Shown piece by piece: positions 31,144-43,239 of a DNA stretch of 64,000 nt. The notes under the pieces are model-generated. The model had not been told where the DNA came from, searched no databases, and worked only from the letters and a program-made list of their open reading frames with translations. A program made the position numbers and the translations under genes. The first letter of the stretch is position 1, and each line of letters starts with the position of its first letter. This stretch comes from Hyposmocoma kahamanoa (Eukaryota > Arthropoda > Insecta > Lepidoptera > Cosmopterigidae), in assembly GCF_003589595.1 (NCBI RefSeq), contig NW_020654810.1:10605771-10669770 (forward strand). The letters run 5' to 3'.

Positions 31144-32835
31144 GTAAGTTTCGTTCGTGATTAGTTCTAAAAACTGGAAGTAGATGTTGAATCTTGAAAT
31201 GGCGGAGCTTATTTTTAAGTGTCGCATCATACCCAAATTATAAGTACTAAGCCTACAGGATATAAATTGTGAGTTACAAGTAAAATTTTGCGATTCCAAA
31301 AATACTCAGTCTGCACTTTACACGTGTAAATAATTAAACCAAAGAGAAATGTATGCAATAAAACTGTTAATACAATTTTTTTTTAATGTTTTGAGTAATC
31401 GCTATTAGCGTTTCAGCCATTGACAAGGAGAGCGAATAAAAAGTTTTCCATCCTCTAAGATAAAAACCACAGATTTATAGATAAAAACAAACTCAAATTA
31501 TTATTTATAGAACAAACTAAACTTTTTGCAATATAAACGTAACTGAGACTACTTTTGTTTCATGCCAATGAGAAGTGAACTCAAGATAGAGGATGGTTCA
31601 TAGTCTAAGTCAATTTTTTTTTAATAAAGTTTATGGCCCAGTTGCAAGGCCTTTAGGCGAAGTCCTATTCTATTTAGAGTTCTTGATTTAAAAGTTAATT
31701 TTAATCTATTATATAAAACAGAGAAGAAATTGTCTCGTTTGTCAGATGACATCATGTAAAGGAACTACCAAACAGAACTAATAAAAACAAAAGAGTTGCA
31801 AACGGGAAATAAAATCGATCAAAGTGGATAATTGTTAGATGTTTTGATTGCTCACCACTTCTCCATTTAGTTAAGATTTTTTGACCATGTCGAAATCAGG
31901 TTTCCTGTAAAAAAAGTGTTCAATTTGTTAAAGGTAAAGTGGGAATTCGCGTAGCATATTCTTCCTCTTTAGTCTTGCGGAAAATGTGAAAAATATCCTA
32001 TTTCGGTCTTCAGGTACATATCATATTTTACCTCGACCCTTGGGGAAAGACTTATGCGCACATTAGGATACGAAACTACCAATTTTGGGAAACAAACTTG
32101 TAACAAGTTTTAGTCCAGATAAAAGTACTTTGAAAAAAAAAACTAGCGTGTAGGTACTATGTTACAAAACATATTAGGTACTTATGGTGCACACGCCAAT
32201 CAAACCAATTAAAAAGTTAATGGTTAACCATAACGTGTTGGCTACATAGCGCTGGCATGTAGTAAGCGACATAAATGAACGCGCAATACACATTGTATTA
32301 CCCAATATGTCTCTATTATGGTAACAGTAATAGATAATGGCAACAACATTTGGATAAGGAATTCGACGAAACCAACGTTTTGAAATGCTTAGCTAATACA
32401 GCAAATAAACCTAATAACCACGACGAGTAGCTCTATTAAGACACCTTTTTGTATGAATAAACCATTTAGAAGCTTAACGGGGAGTTCTTAACTCGACTTG
32501 TAATTTGATATTACTCTGCATGAAGATTACTGCCAGTAGACAGAATAACTACGAGTTTTATGGGCTATATTTAAGCTATAAAATGGCACAAAATGTGTGT
32601 TGGTTACCATCGTAATTATAGGTTACTTTAATTAAATGGAAATATGATTTTTTGGAACTTTGTTTGAGTTCCGTATAATCTCGTTTCTAAGAAACGTTCG
32701 TGTCTAGTAGAATAATGCGGAAAACGTTTAAGTAAACCGGGAGTAGTTATCGGAGTACTGCAATCACAGCTAAAAATCAAAAGTTATTTCTTACAATAAT
32801 AACAGTTCATTTTAATTTATTAATTTTGTCAACAG
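31144..32835 (+). other. Adenylyl cyclase intron 3 (1,692 bp)
   Basis: Donor GTAAGT, acceptor TTTTGTCAACAG, phase 0. No repeat or gene recognised inside. AT-rich. Confidence 0.9.
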
Positions 32836-32954
32836 GAACGATTGCTTTTGTCGGTGCTTCCACAACACGTCGCTATGGAGATGAAAAACGACATCATCTC
32901 TCCAGTGGAAGGGCAGTTCCATAAGATTTACATTCAAAAGCACGAGCAAGTCAG
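32836..32954 (+). CDS. rut: Adenylyl cyclase exon 4: start of catalytic domain C1a
   Basis: Residues 234-272 plus the first two bases of Ser273. [17 protein letters not shown] is the helix that opens C1a; [19 protein letters not shown] leads to the first catalytic strand. The exon ends GTC AG before donor GTCAGT (32955), phase 2. The next exon supplies T, giving Ser followed by [18 protein letters not shown] closely matches rutabaga and mammalian type 1 rather than the type 5/6 group, as far as memory allows. Confidence 0.95.
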
Positions 32955-33321
32955 GTCAGTTTGTCATCTTTACAGCCTTTGTAACCCGCACAACGACATT
33001 TATGCTCCTTCTGCAGGTCGGGGTGTGCTCCTCAGTTTAATGGAATCGTATCTTAACCGACGGCACTGTTGGCCTCCTTCCAAATTGAGAATCTTTTCTC
33101 TCCGATTCAATACCCTCCTTTTGCACTCGATTGGGTTACGAGATGATTCATTTCTATGACAATTTTATATAGTTATTTGGGTATGGATATGTACTTGGAT
33201 TTTTGTGAACTAATAAGCCCGTATCTAGAAATAGCGACACTATTCTAAGTGGTTCAAACTAAAAGTTAACTTATCCAGCTCTTAGCTATTCGCGATTGTT
33301 ACTCAAAATGAAACCTTAGTT

Positions 33322-33385
33322 TGTTTGAAAAAACAAATATACGCGATTTACAACCGAAAAATAGTGTAAATTTCCTAAAAGTTAC
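33322..33385 (+). repeat. Penelope-like terminal segment, solitary
   Basis: GAAAAAACAAATATACGCG, ATTTACAACCGAAAAATAG and AAATTTCCTA match the terminal segments at 13635-13685 and 54185-54240. Confidence 0.55.
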
Positions 33386-34030
33386 TTAAAAGGTTCAAAG
33401 AAAAGAAAGTACATGACACGCTACAAACTACATGGCTGATGAAAAAAGGATATTTACGCGTTTGTTTTTGTTAATCAAGAACTAGATAAGTCGAGTAAAA
33501 AAAACAAGTGTAACGTTTAGGGTTCTGAGTTATTTCGTTTCGGGAAAAAAAATCCCGAAAATAACCTGAAAGATAATTTCACGTGAAATACGAGTTCGCT
33601 GCCACAAGGCCTAGTTGTCGTCCATTAAAGCCTACGTAAGTGCTCATAAATAAGTAAATTTTGAATTTGTGTGTGGTAAACTTTGTCTGTCACGGTAAAT
33701 TGACTTAATATGATGTTGAATAACTTGAAGTATAACTTAAGACAAATTACGTTCACGTGTGCTCCAAAGTTGAAGTAATTGTTAATCCGAGCAAGTTTAT
33801 CGGCGGGTGAGGTAAGTGGTTCAAGCATTAAGATTGTGCGTCTATCGCTTCTAATTACTTTACATGTGTTCGAGATTACACCTGTAAATCGTTCTTATCT
33901 GAGATGTTACTCGGATTGACTAAGTTTTGAAAGGGTATTTTCGGAAGACTCTTAGTTAGTACCCACATAAATAACTATGTGTACAATATAGTCACGTAAG
34001 CGGCTTGTAACTTTATTCTATCTATAGTTT
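33386..34030. other. Non-coding intronic stretch
   Basis: Nothing recognised. Confidence 0.4.
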
Positions 34031-34300
34031 ATTATAATACCAAGTGACGGTGGTAAGCGACACGTCTATCCATAACAGTTGCAGTGCCACAGAGCTTTAA
34101 ATTGCAAAGATCTTAGGGTCACTGCCACTGCGCCCGTCACCCTGAAACATAAGTCCCATGTGTCCGTAATTTTACCAGCACCCTTACACTTCCAAACCGG
34201 AACGCAGCAATGCTCACATTACTGCTTGGCGGCAGAAATAGGTAACGTGTCAGGCAGTATTTACGTGGGCGAACTCTTTCGCAAGGAGGTGAAGGTGAAG
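34031..34300 (-). repeat. Repeat family A copy
   Basis: + strand: ATACCAAGTGACGG, GTAAGCGACACGTCTATCC, GTTGCAGTGCCACAGAGC, GGTCACTGCCACTGCGCC, GGCGGCAGAAATAGGTAACG, GAACTCTTTCGCAAGGAGG. Both ends present, with the final CTGCTACT diverged. Confidence 0.75.
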
Positions 34301-37104
34301 AAGAAGGTACATCTATAAGAATGCGTTTCCATTAAAAATATACAAAATGCCATTTAATTTTGACGATAATAAAATTATATGGTATTTTGTATCGGTATAA
34401 ACCACGCCCAGCAATCGTCGTGACCTAATTAACACTACGTAGAACGCGTCATTTTGATGTAGTTACAAGTATCTCTATGTAACATCAATTAGACCTGTAC
34501 ATCTTTGTACGTTACAAAGACATAAAATGGGTCTGTCATCTTCAGCTGGCGACGTGTTTACAATTTATCATAATACATGAGATTGGCGAGACGCTTGTTT
34601 CGAGCTCCGGTTGGCTACTGAGTCGTTATGATGCTTATTTTGGCTATAGTAAACAAAATTATATAAATGATATCGTTCGAGCATCATTATGGCACACAAT
34701 GAACGCCAAATGTATTTATTACGCTTAGTAAATATTGTGTTACGTATTGACTACAAGATATATAACAGAGTACGAGTTCTCGCGGAGGTTGAACCAAATT
34801 AGAGTTAAATATTCGTCTTTACCCATAAAATTTCTTAAAAAAAGGTCGATATTGAAAACAAGCGCAAGCGCTCCATAAAAATGGATCGTAATTATTTTTC
34901 TTTCTTGATTAAATATATCGAAATTTCACACGGGAGCGTTGACTCCTCACGACCGCTTTGTCGGCTACCAACGACTCCGTCCGATAAACGTCCAATTATT
35001 GGCTATAAATAGTCTCTATCGTGATCTATGCCATGAAATACATATCATACACTTGACTAAATAAATAATGTCATGTCGTGTTCTGCTTGAAAGCTTTTAT
35101 CGACGCTTTTATCATCTCTGTCGTAGAAACAAGCATATACACTAAATAAACAACATCCAATAGGTAATTAAATCAATTCTGTGATATTTGCCAGCATAAC
35201 TTGCAATTATTATCATTATTCTTTGAAAATTGTGTCCCTATAATGGCAAAACTTTTTCTTATAAAGTGAAGTAGTTAAGATTTAACGACACTTTGTATTT
35301 TGAGTTAATTGCTCAATCACAGGGAACTGTATTTTTTATTTCTATACCTAATGGTTTACACGCCTTTTTACGATTCATTGTTTTCATTTGAAAAAATGTA
35401 TTTGTATTTTTCTTATGTGTAAAACAATAATACTAACATTCAAACTGACGATTAGCCTGTTAGAAAATGGCTACCTCCGCCTACAGACATTTCCGATACT
35501 AACTTATCGTTAATATTGCAAATGTATTGGCCGTGGGAGATAACGTCCTCACCCTTTTCAATCCGTGTGCTTTACAGTAGAAAATAGATAGGTCAATGGT
35601 ACTTATCTAAGCGAATTCTACACAAAGAAATTTATCACCCGTAACGGATTAAAATGTTTCTGAAAGCGATACCTCCAATGAACACTTTGCCAGCTTAATT
35701 TTTAAATATGACTAAATAACAAAATACCAAAAAATAAAGTTGGCGTAGTGTTCATTGAAGTTATCGAAAGATTGAATGCAAATAGTATAGTAATCGTTTG
35801 GTTCATTAACTGTCTCTGTTCTTCAACGTTGTTTAAAATCATAATAAGTAAAGAAACTTCTCTTCCATCGGTTCCTCGCTGTTGAGTATCGTGACTTCTT
35901 GTAAGCATGATTCTTTCAATAGTCTTTCCTCATTTCCTGTTGTTTTTAGCTAGGTGAAGTTCTACATTCACCGGCACTGCCATATTTTGAGGCACATGGT
36001 CTCTAGTTAAATAAAATGTAACAATAGACTATAATCGTATTTTTGTTCGGAGTTTTTTATTTGTCCAATATGTGAGTTTTTTACAAGTGTTTTATAAGAA
36101 TGTTTTCTTTAAACAAATAGCCAATGTCAAGGTTCGCTTGGGCTCAGCTTGTTACGAAACCTGGAAAAGTTTTCTTGGCAGTGGTTCACCTAATACTTTT
36201 GCCAAGAAAGTATCTGTAGTTACGCCACTACATAAAACGTATAGTGTGTATAGCGTAGATGTCAAGTATGAGGCATCTGACACTCTTGATTTTTATATAA
36301 AATCGTTTACGATCGGACACATTGTGGGTAGAAAATATTTTGTCAAGCGATACAATCGGGTGACGTCAATTTAGTCACTTCAATGTTCAACAAATACGCA
36401 GTATAAATTTGATTTATTTTTCCTTTGTGAAGCGCCCCTTTTGTTAACAGTAGATTAAGTATTGTTCATTTGTTTTTTTCAGCCCTGTTATCTTTGTTAT
36501 CATATTTTCATCTTTTAGCTGGTCACACTAAACCTTTTTTTAACGTAAAATAGACGACTTAAATCTAGATTGAAACTTTAGGCAAAATATGTTGTAAATA
36601 TAAATTGTAGGTACATGGATTTGGAAACGGTTTATTTACAAAGTATTATATACATCAAAAGCATTGCCGGCTTTACATATAGTAAAGTGCAGTGTGTGCG
36701 GCACGGCGCACATGAGCGCAGGGTCTTGGGGGCACCGAGCGCCGCTCACGACTCCTCCAAGGAGTTTATATCACTCGCGGCGCATGCGAATTAAACGGTC
36801 TATTATTGCTTTCCAACATCATTCATAATTGCACGATTTGTACACGAATTTCCGATCACTGAAATATAACTGTAAGTATTCCATTTTGATCGCATGCCTA
36901 TTCTATTAGAGGGCGCCAGGGTATTCATTGCACCCGGCACTAAATGGACTAGCGCCGGCGCTGGTCACAAGTCTAAATACTAGCACTAGAGCTACACGAA
37001 ATGGAACTCGAAAGACGTTTTGGAATCCCTTAGTCTACGGAGAGACGTTGACTTTCTGTGTGTGTTCTGCCGTCTGAACAACGAGGATCACTCAGAGGAA
37101 TTTT
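34301..37104. other. Non-coding intronic stretch
   Basis: A 100-codon ORF at 36072-36374 needs a GTG start and has no recognisable domain. GC-rich patches occur at about 36690-36790 and 36910-36970 (CGCCGGCGCTGG). No repeat recognised. Confidence 0.35.
36361..36368. promoter_or_regulatory. CRE consensus octamer TGACGTCA in intron 4
   Basis: Exact palindromic CRE. Not within a recognised repeat. Functional use unproven. Confidence 0.2.
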
Positions 37105-37428
37105 TTGAAGTGTTGCCACCCTCGCGTTTCCACCTTTGCCCCTCCCACTAAAGGAGAAGAGCCCATCCCCACATCCATGATGCCTGCCATTCTAGGACCA
37201 CGCTGACATCATGTTCGTTCCTTCTTCGAACGTGCAAAATGTGGAATGATCTCCTGAAATATTTCCTCTGCGCTATGTTATTGAGATCTTCAAAAAGCGA
37301 ATCTATAGGGCTCTCAGAGGTTGCCAATATATAGCACCTCTGACCTTGCAGATGTCCATGGGCGACGATGACCACCTCCCGTCAAGTAGTTCATCTGCTC
37401 TTTTGTCTCCTATTATTATTAAAAAAAA
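37105..37428 (+). mobile_element. 3' end of a LINE with A-run
   Basis: With frameshifts, the + strand encodes a LINE C-terminal end: a CKMWNDL motif (near 37230), then VIEIFKKRIYRALRGCQYIA (near 37282-37340). It is followed by the 3' UTR-like GATGTCCATGGGCGACGATG, CTCTTTTGTCTCC, and an A-rich end at 37420-37428. The word order is common in Lepidoptera LINE tails. The 5' part is missing. Confidence 0.65.
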
Positions 37429-37516
37429 ACGAACGACGTTTCCTTCCTTTGTATGGTACAATAAGGTGGGCAAGATAATTTACCAGTCTTTCGGGGCTCC
37501 ATGTCAGTTCATTATC

Positions 37517-37826
37517 ATTTTAGCAGCAGTACAGCTCCTTGTGAAAGATTCGTCCAGAGAAGTACTGTGCCACCTTACCTATTTCTGCCACCAAGCAGTA
37601 ATGTTAGCATTACTGCTTTCCGGTTTAGAAGGGTAAGGGTGCAGGTGAAATTACAGGCACATGCGACTTGTCAACTTATGTCTCAGGGTGACGGTCGCAC
37701 TGGCAATTCCCCTCAGATCTTTGCGATTTAAAGCTCGTGAGTGGCACTGCAACTGTTATGTACAGGCGTGTAGCTTACCCTCAGGCGCACGACTTGTTCG
37801 TCCTGTCACTTGATATAAAAAAAATG
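37517..37826 (+). repeat. Repeat family A, complete copy with A-tail
   Basis: Starts TTTTAGCAGCAGTACAGCTC, contains CCACCTTACCTATTTCTGCC, CATTACTGCTTTCCGG, GACGGTCGCACTGGCAATTC, TTTGCGATTTAAAGCTCG, CGCACGACTTGTTCGTCC and ends CACTTGATATAAAAAAAA. The end in an A-run sets the sense strand as +. About 310 bp with no coding frame recognised. Confidence 0.8.
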
Positions 37827-38730
37827 TTGTTTTTACAAGGATGTATTGAAATTAATTTCATAGATATTCTGACGTTGTGGTTACCAATCACGCCGATAAA
37901 TGTCACTGCTTTTTTTTTTGCTTTGCACCTTTGCTTGCTAAGATTTTGGGCGGGGGAGCAAAAGTTTGTCCCACGTAATCTTGTGTATCGTTGAAGAAAT
38001 AGAACGAATTGAAAGTGCTGCTGTGTATTTTCCAGAACTTTTTCCGTGAGTTTTATCATGAGCGTACATTTAAAAGATTAAAAACAAGAGTACATTCATA
38101 TACAGTTAGTAACACATTGAAACAAGTATGAACAGTCAGTCACGTAGGTATTACTTATATTTGTGTACATAGTATGTACATAGCCTAGTTTACATTCAGA
38201 TAGGTCGTAGGATTGAAGTAATCCACTTCTAAGTACTGTTAGCTCACTATGTTGTACTACTGAGCAATTGTACACAAAACAAGATAAGCAAAGCGCAGAG
38301 TGGGTACCTACACATGTTAGAAATAAATTTAATCTTGAAAGATAACTATGTTATGATAAATATTAATAATTTATTTATTTATTTGTTCCTAGTTATTGGA
38401 AACACAGCACTTTTTCGGAAGATTTTTGAGATTATTTTACATTTTAGAATTACCTGTGCTTTTCGATCATTTATTTCTAACATACCTTTGTCATTTTCAA
38501 TAGGTTATGTTTCACAGTTTCTTCACTTCTTCACATTATTTCGATCAAATTGAGCTCAATGTGACAGGCTAGAAACCTTTTTTGTAATAAGATCATTGGC
38601 AAGAAACAATCGAAGCAAAAGCACAGATAATATCAACAAGTAGACATTAAAAAAACCAAGGTCCTATATCGGCTAATTCAAAATCCCTTACAAATTATAG
38701 TATTTTAGTTAACTAATGTTTAGGTAATTT
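37827..38730. other. Non-coding intronic stretch
   Basis: Nothing recognised. Confidence 0.4.
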
Positions 38731-38960
38731 AGTGGCAGTAGAGCTCCTTCCTACCTATTTCTGCCACCAAGCAGTAATGTGAACATTACTGCATTCCGGT
38801 TTTGAAGGGTAAGGGTGCTGGTGAAATGTGATGGGCGCAGTGGAGTTGCCTCCCATATGTTTGTGAATTAAAGCTCATTGTCTCTACAACTGTTATGGAC
38901 AGGCGTGTCGCTTACCACCAGGTACACGACTTGTTCTTCCCGTCACTTGTTATCATAAAA
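38731..38960 (+). repeat. Repeat family A, internally deleted copy
   Basis: TAGTGGCAGTAGAGCTCC, CCTACCTATTTCTGCCACC, then a jump from GGTGCTGGTGAAATG to GATGGGCGCAGTGG, ending CCCGTCACTTGTTATCATAA with an A-run. Confidence 0.75.
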
Positions 38961-39239
38961 AAAGAAAAAATCACGAACACCAATATGCCTACCGCGAATA
39001 AAGTTACAAATATGAAATAGTAATGAACTCCACCGACTTCAAAAAGCAATCTGTAGATATTTATTTATTATGTTATATTTATAATATTAAATTAGAACGT
39101 AACTTTTATTATCGTCGTAAATAGTAAACTATGATCTTTGCTCTACAAACTCACTCAAATGTGGTTTCTTTATTTACTATTCGTTGGTTTTTGTGTTGAA
39201 ATATAATTCGATGTCTTTGTTTACTACGAGGCATAATAT

Positions 39240-39530
39240 ATGAGCTGAAATGTAACCTGCCCGGTGCAATGCGCAATTGTAGCGAGTAGAAATGTGCGCC
39301 TCGTCACCGCCGCAGCCGATGAACTTGACAGGCGCGCGGCGTAAAACCGGCGCGTGGCGACAATTTGTTGTGTTTTTAGCGTGAAATACACAGAGAGCGA
39401 GTGCGGGACGGGCGCGTGTTCGGGTCGGGAGCGCGGCGGGTTTAATTCCGTGTATATATGGATGACAATACACCGAGCAGGTCCCGCTCTCTGTGTGTTT
39501 CGCGCTTTAATCGTATCGTTGGCTTACACT
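39240..39530. promoter_or_regulatory. CpG-dense GC-rich block with a long inverted repeat
   Basis: GC-rich island in the AT-rich intron. GCGTGAAATACACAGAGAGC (39379-) and GCTCTCTGTGTGTTTCGCGC (to 39505) form an imperfect inverted repeat of about 25 bp, continued by GCGGGAC / GTCCCGC, around a GC-rich centre of about 75 bp. Could be an internal promoter, an RNA hairpin or the ends of a small element. No clear coding frame. Confidence 0.3.
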
Positions 39531-39544
39531 AATAATACCGTCGT

Positions 39545-39848
39545 TTTTTTTTTATCACACAGTACCAACAAGTGAACAAGTCGTGCGCCTGACGGTAAGC
39601 GAAACGCTATTCCATAACAGTTGTAGTGCCACTAAGAGCTTTAAATCGCAAAGATCCGAAGGGCACTGCCACTGCACGCGTCACTCTGCGACATAAGTCG
39701 AAAAGTCCCGTGTACCTGTAATTTCACCAGCACCCTTAACCTCCAAAACCGGAACGCAGTAATGTGACCATTTCTGGTTGGCGAGTGGGTGTGGTGGCAG
39801 GACTTCTCTGGACAAGCTCTTTCACAAGGAGCTCTACTGCTACTAACT
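39545..39848 (-). repeat. Repeat family A, complete copy
   Basis: + strand begins with a T-run and AACAAGTGAACAAGTCGTGC, continues GACGGTAAGCGAAACGC, GGGCACTGCCACTGCACGC, CCAAAACCGGAACGCAGTAA, and ends AGGAGCTCTACTGCTACTAA. Confidence 0.75.
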
Positions 39849-40127
39849 TTACTATGTCGTGGTGAAAGAGTTTGCCAATTAGCGCAAGGTACTCGCTGTT
39901 TGTTGTCCAAGTTGCGCCAGACGTATAGGAAAGGAATGGTACGTCGTGCGGCCTCCCCGCCTCCTTTCGTGTATTTTAATGAGGTATCTCTTCCATGTAT
40001 TTTAATTAGGTATTAGCTTCTTTGTTATTTATTATATTTCAATCATATTTTAATACAATATTTACGTAGATACAACTGAAATGAATTACGTTCTTGATAA
40101 CGCAAACGTCTTATTCTGCCTTTAACT

Positions 40128-40340
40128 GCCTCCGTGGCCGAACGATTCATGCCGGATTGCCGTGCAGAGGTCCCGGCTTCGATTCCCGGGCCGGGATAAA
40201 TATTAGTATGGCCTACATTAATTTCACTCGTGAGTTTGGGTGTGATTTGTGGGTGTCTATGTGTGTGTCCATGGCATTCGCGATACAGGGTTTCCCTAGT
40301 GTGGGGATATGAGTGTGTGCGTTATTATTGTTATTTTATT
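40128..40340 (+). mobile_element. tRNA-derived SINE
   Basis: A-box-like CCGTGGCCGAACGATTCATG at 40132 and B-box GGCTTCGATTCCCGG near 40176, then CGGGATAAATATTAGTATGG, GTGATTTGTGGGTGTCTATG and a TTATTATTGTTATTTTATTA tail. The 5' GCCTCCG has no pairing partner after the B box, so it is not a tRNA gene. Confidence 0.75.
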
Positions 40341-42357
40341 ATTCATGCTATATTTATCGTCATTCTAGTTTACAAACTTTTTTTTGAGTGCTACTTGTAC
40401 TTTACCAAGTCCAAGTGTAAAAAACTGAAAATTACTACAAATTAATACAGACTTCGCCGCCGACGATTTTACGATCGAAATGTAATACGAAAAATGTCTT
40501 GAATTTGTTTCTTTAGGTATTCTTCTGTATTAACCCACTTAACCACGATTTGTTTCTATTATTTACCAAAGTTAGTCGCGGTGGTCAATTAGTGAGTACA
40601 TAAATAATTGCTTATTACGGATCTTTTGTGTTTCGTATACTTAACAATTTTTGTTCTTGAGTGTACCTGTGTACATGTATGTATGGAGAGCATTCTGAAT
40701 AAACTTTACCAGTAATTTGAGAAAAATATTCATCCTTATTTTGTGTACTTGTGTTAGAAGAAAAAAAAGGCAATTATTTTGGAGATGAAACTATTTGTTT
40801 TCGGATTTAAGTCGCAAATACTAGTTTTTGTTTGGAGCAAGTAGTAGTAGAGGTCCTTGTGAGAGAGAGAATTTATCTCAGACACAAAATAACAAAACTT
40901 TTTTATGTCTCATCTTGTCATACAAATATACTCCTAAATTCGCCTTCATGTAGAATGTGCCGTTCTTATAACGCAATTCATGATTGCAATTCTACTGGTC
41001 TTGACTTTTTTTTGGTTCTTTTCATAAATTTAAATTGCGTGTTCCTACAGTCTAAATACCTTATTTTCATTGTTATTTAGTTGTATATTTTACAAAATAT
41101 TTAATTAGTACAATTGCACTGTCATATTTACATCAATCAATTATTTATTCCGATCTTGATTGAATTTCTTATTAGTTATATTATATATTTATAAGAATAA
41201 TTATAATAAAATATATTGTATATTTTATATATATATATATAAAATATATTATATAATTATAATTTATTGTAATGAGTAATTTGGATTTATTAATATTTAA
41301 AGCTTTATTTTATTATTATTATTTCTTTGTATCTGGGTATATGTATATCGAGTGATGTGATTACCTGTGATTGGCTTACACATAAGAACTGTGCCGTATC
41401 AAATGAAGAGTCCAGAGAAAGAATGATCAAAGTGAGGAAAAGTTAATTTTTAATTCGGAAAACTGTGCAATGTTGGTGAAAAAGACATGCAAAAATGCTA
41501 CCTGAATTAAAGCTATGTTGTCATAATGTGTTATCTATTTTACCTAAAGAACATTTATAAATCTTATTCGACTTTTCTATCATTTCGTGTCAAGCATTTT
41601 CTGCCTAAAACTAAAAGATTTTTTTCAGGATATAGAACCTTATTAGCTTTTTCCTGATTTACGCAAAACACCCTCAGCGTTTAACGAATTAGATGGCGGT
41701 GTTAACTCAAAACATGTTTTTAGGTGATTTTGATCGTTCTTTCCCTGGTCTTCTCAAATGTTGTCTTCATTTAGTTATGATATTGTTGAAGTTGATTTGC
41801 GATATTTTTAAATCTCATACAAAAATAGAAAAATTGTAAATTTTGAAGTCTTTGTTCGTGTGTACACACGATATATCTCTGTGTATCTGCCTATATGTCT
41901 GGACTGATATCAAAGCGGTTTTTGTTTTTTATTATCTTATTTTTTATGTGTAATTTGCAGTGATCGGAATTGAGAAAGTTAAATTACCTAAAGTATGAAC
42001 CCTTTCATAATACAGACATAACCATATCGTCATCAATGCGTATAAAATTTATTTTTTTACTGTTTTCTTTCTAAACATTCCAAAACATAGATTGTATCAT
42101 GTTTATTTTTTAAATGGCTAAAGTATTTAAATAGGTAAGTACTTGTAAAAACACAACAACAGTATTATTTTTTGAGACAACAATTTCTAGCAAATTCACT
42201 CTAATTTCAATAAATAATACGCATATTCAAATATAATCAGTTCCGAGAAGTTCCGGGAGTTGTGGAAGGGAATGTCCACGTTAATCTTTAGTTTAGCTAA
42301 ATTAATTCCCTCGATTCAGATCACTGGTAATCTGTTTATTTTCCAAATAAATAAATA
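40341..42357. other. Non-coding AT-rich intronic stretch
   Basis: Contains an A/T-only palindromic tract at about 41195-41275 with (TA)n at its centre. A spaced inverted repeat lies at about 41404-41434 and 41726-41758 (CCAGAGAAAGAATGATCAAA / TTGATCGTTCTTTCCCTGG), possibly a degenerate MITE of about 380 bp. No gene. Confidence 0.4.
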
Positions 42358-42570
42358 AAGAGTTCGTGCAGGGAAGTGCTGCCATCTTACCTATTTTTGC
42401 CGTCAAGCAATATAAACATTACTGCGTTTCGGTTTTGAAGTGATGGTAAAATTACAGGCACGTGGGACTTGTGGGTGATGGGCGCAGTGTCCTCCAATCT
42501 TTGCGTCTTAAAGCTCTGAGTGGCACTGGAACTTTTATAAACAGACGTGTCGCTTACAACCTGGGCTGAC
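42358..42570 (+). repeat. Repeat family A, partial copy
   Basis: AGAGTTCGTGCAGGGAAGTG, CATCTTACCTATTTTTGCCG, CACGTGGGACTTGTGGGTG, TTTGCGTCTTAAAGCTCTG, ACAGACGTGTCGCTTACAAC. A-tail end missing. Confidence 0.7.
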
Positions 42571-42639
42571 TGAGACGCTGAGCATCAACCAGTTGTGGCT
42601 AATATTAATCATGCAAACCACTTCATTATTAAGTGTAAA

Positions 42640-42948
42640 GCCGTGGTAGCCTTATGGTTTGACCTACCGCCTCTCAAGCAGAGACCGTGGGCTGGAATTC
42701 AGCCTCACACCTTTGAGTTTTTCGGAATTTCTGTGTGAAATTTATTTTGGAATATACTATGAGCTTAACCCACACATCGAAAAAGATTCAAGCCTTGGAA
42801 AACGTGTGTAGTCCCCAACTCGCATTGGGCCAGTGTGGCCGACTTTGGCTTAAAACCACATACGAGTAAAAACCCTCGCCTAAATAGAGACCCGTGCCCA
42901 GCAGCGGGACGTATAAATGGGGTGATGATGATGATGGTGATCATGATT
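42640..42948 (+). mobile_element. tRNA-derived SINE with GAT tail
   Basis: A-box GCCGTGGTAGCCTTATGG, B-box-like GGGCTGGAATTCAG, body CGCATTGGGCCAGTGTGGCC, AGACCCGTGCCCAGCAGC, tail GATGATGATGATGGTGATC. Same family as 2652-2980 and better preserved in the 3' half. Confidence 0.8.
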
Positions 42949-43239
42949 CAGTGCAGCAATCAGGAAAACTTTATAACTCGATTGATAATAATTATTGTTT
43001 TTTTTTTCGATATTCTGAGCGAGCCCGTGCCATCGTATATCCATGTCCATTTTCATTTAAAAAAAAGGTCACACTTCCTTAGCATCCTAATAAATAGTAA
43101 AGTGTGAGATGTAACCTCCCTTTCAGTTCCGTATTGAGTGTAAAAGTTCGAGATATTTATAGAAGGACCAATTACCGTCCACCCTTTACATAATAGAAAG
43201 GAGTACATTATACACAAAGAATAGATATAATCGATTGTA
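42949..43239. other. Non-coding intronic spacer up to the mariner
   Basis: Contains a T-run near 43000 and ends at the TA dinucleotide (43238-43239) that flanks the mariner. Confidence 0.4.

Noticed and set aside
36072..36374. 100-codon ORF on the + strand in intron 4
   Set aside because: Needs a GTG start, has no recognisable domain and no splice or promoter context; kept only as a mention.
37346..37636. 96-codon ORF containing MGDDDHLPSSSSS
   Set aside because: It is the C-terminal and 3' UTR region of a LINE tail joined to following sequence, not a host gene.
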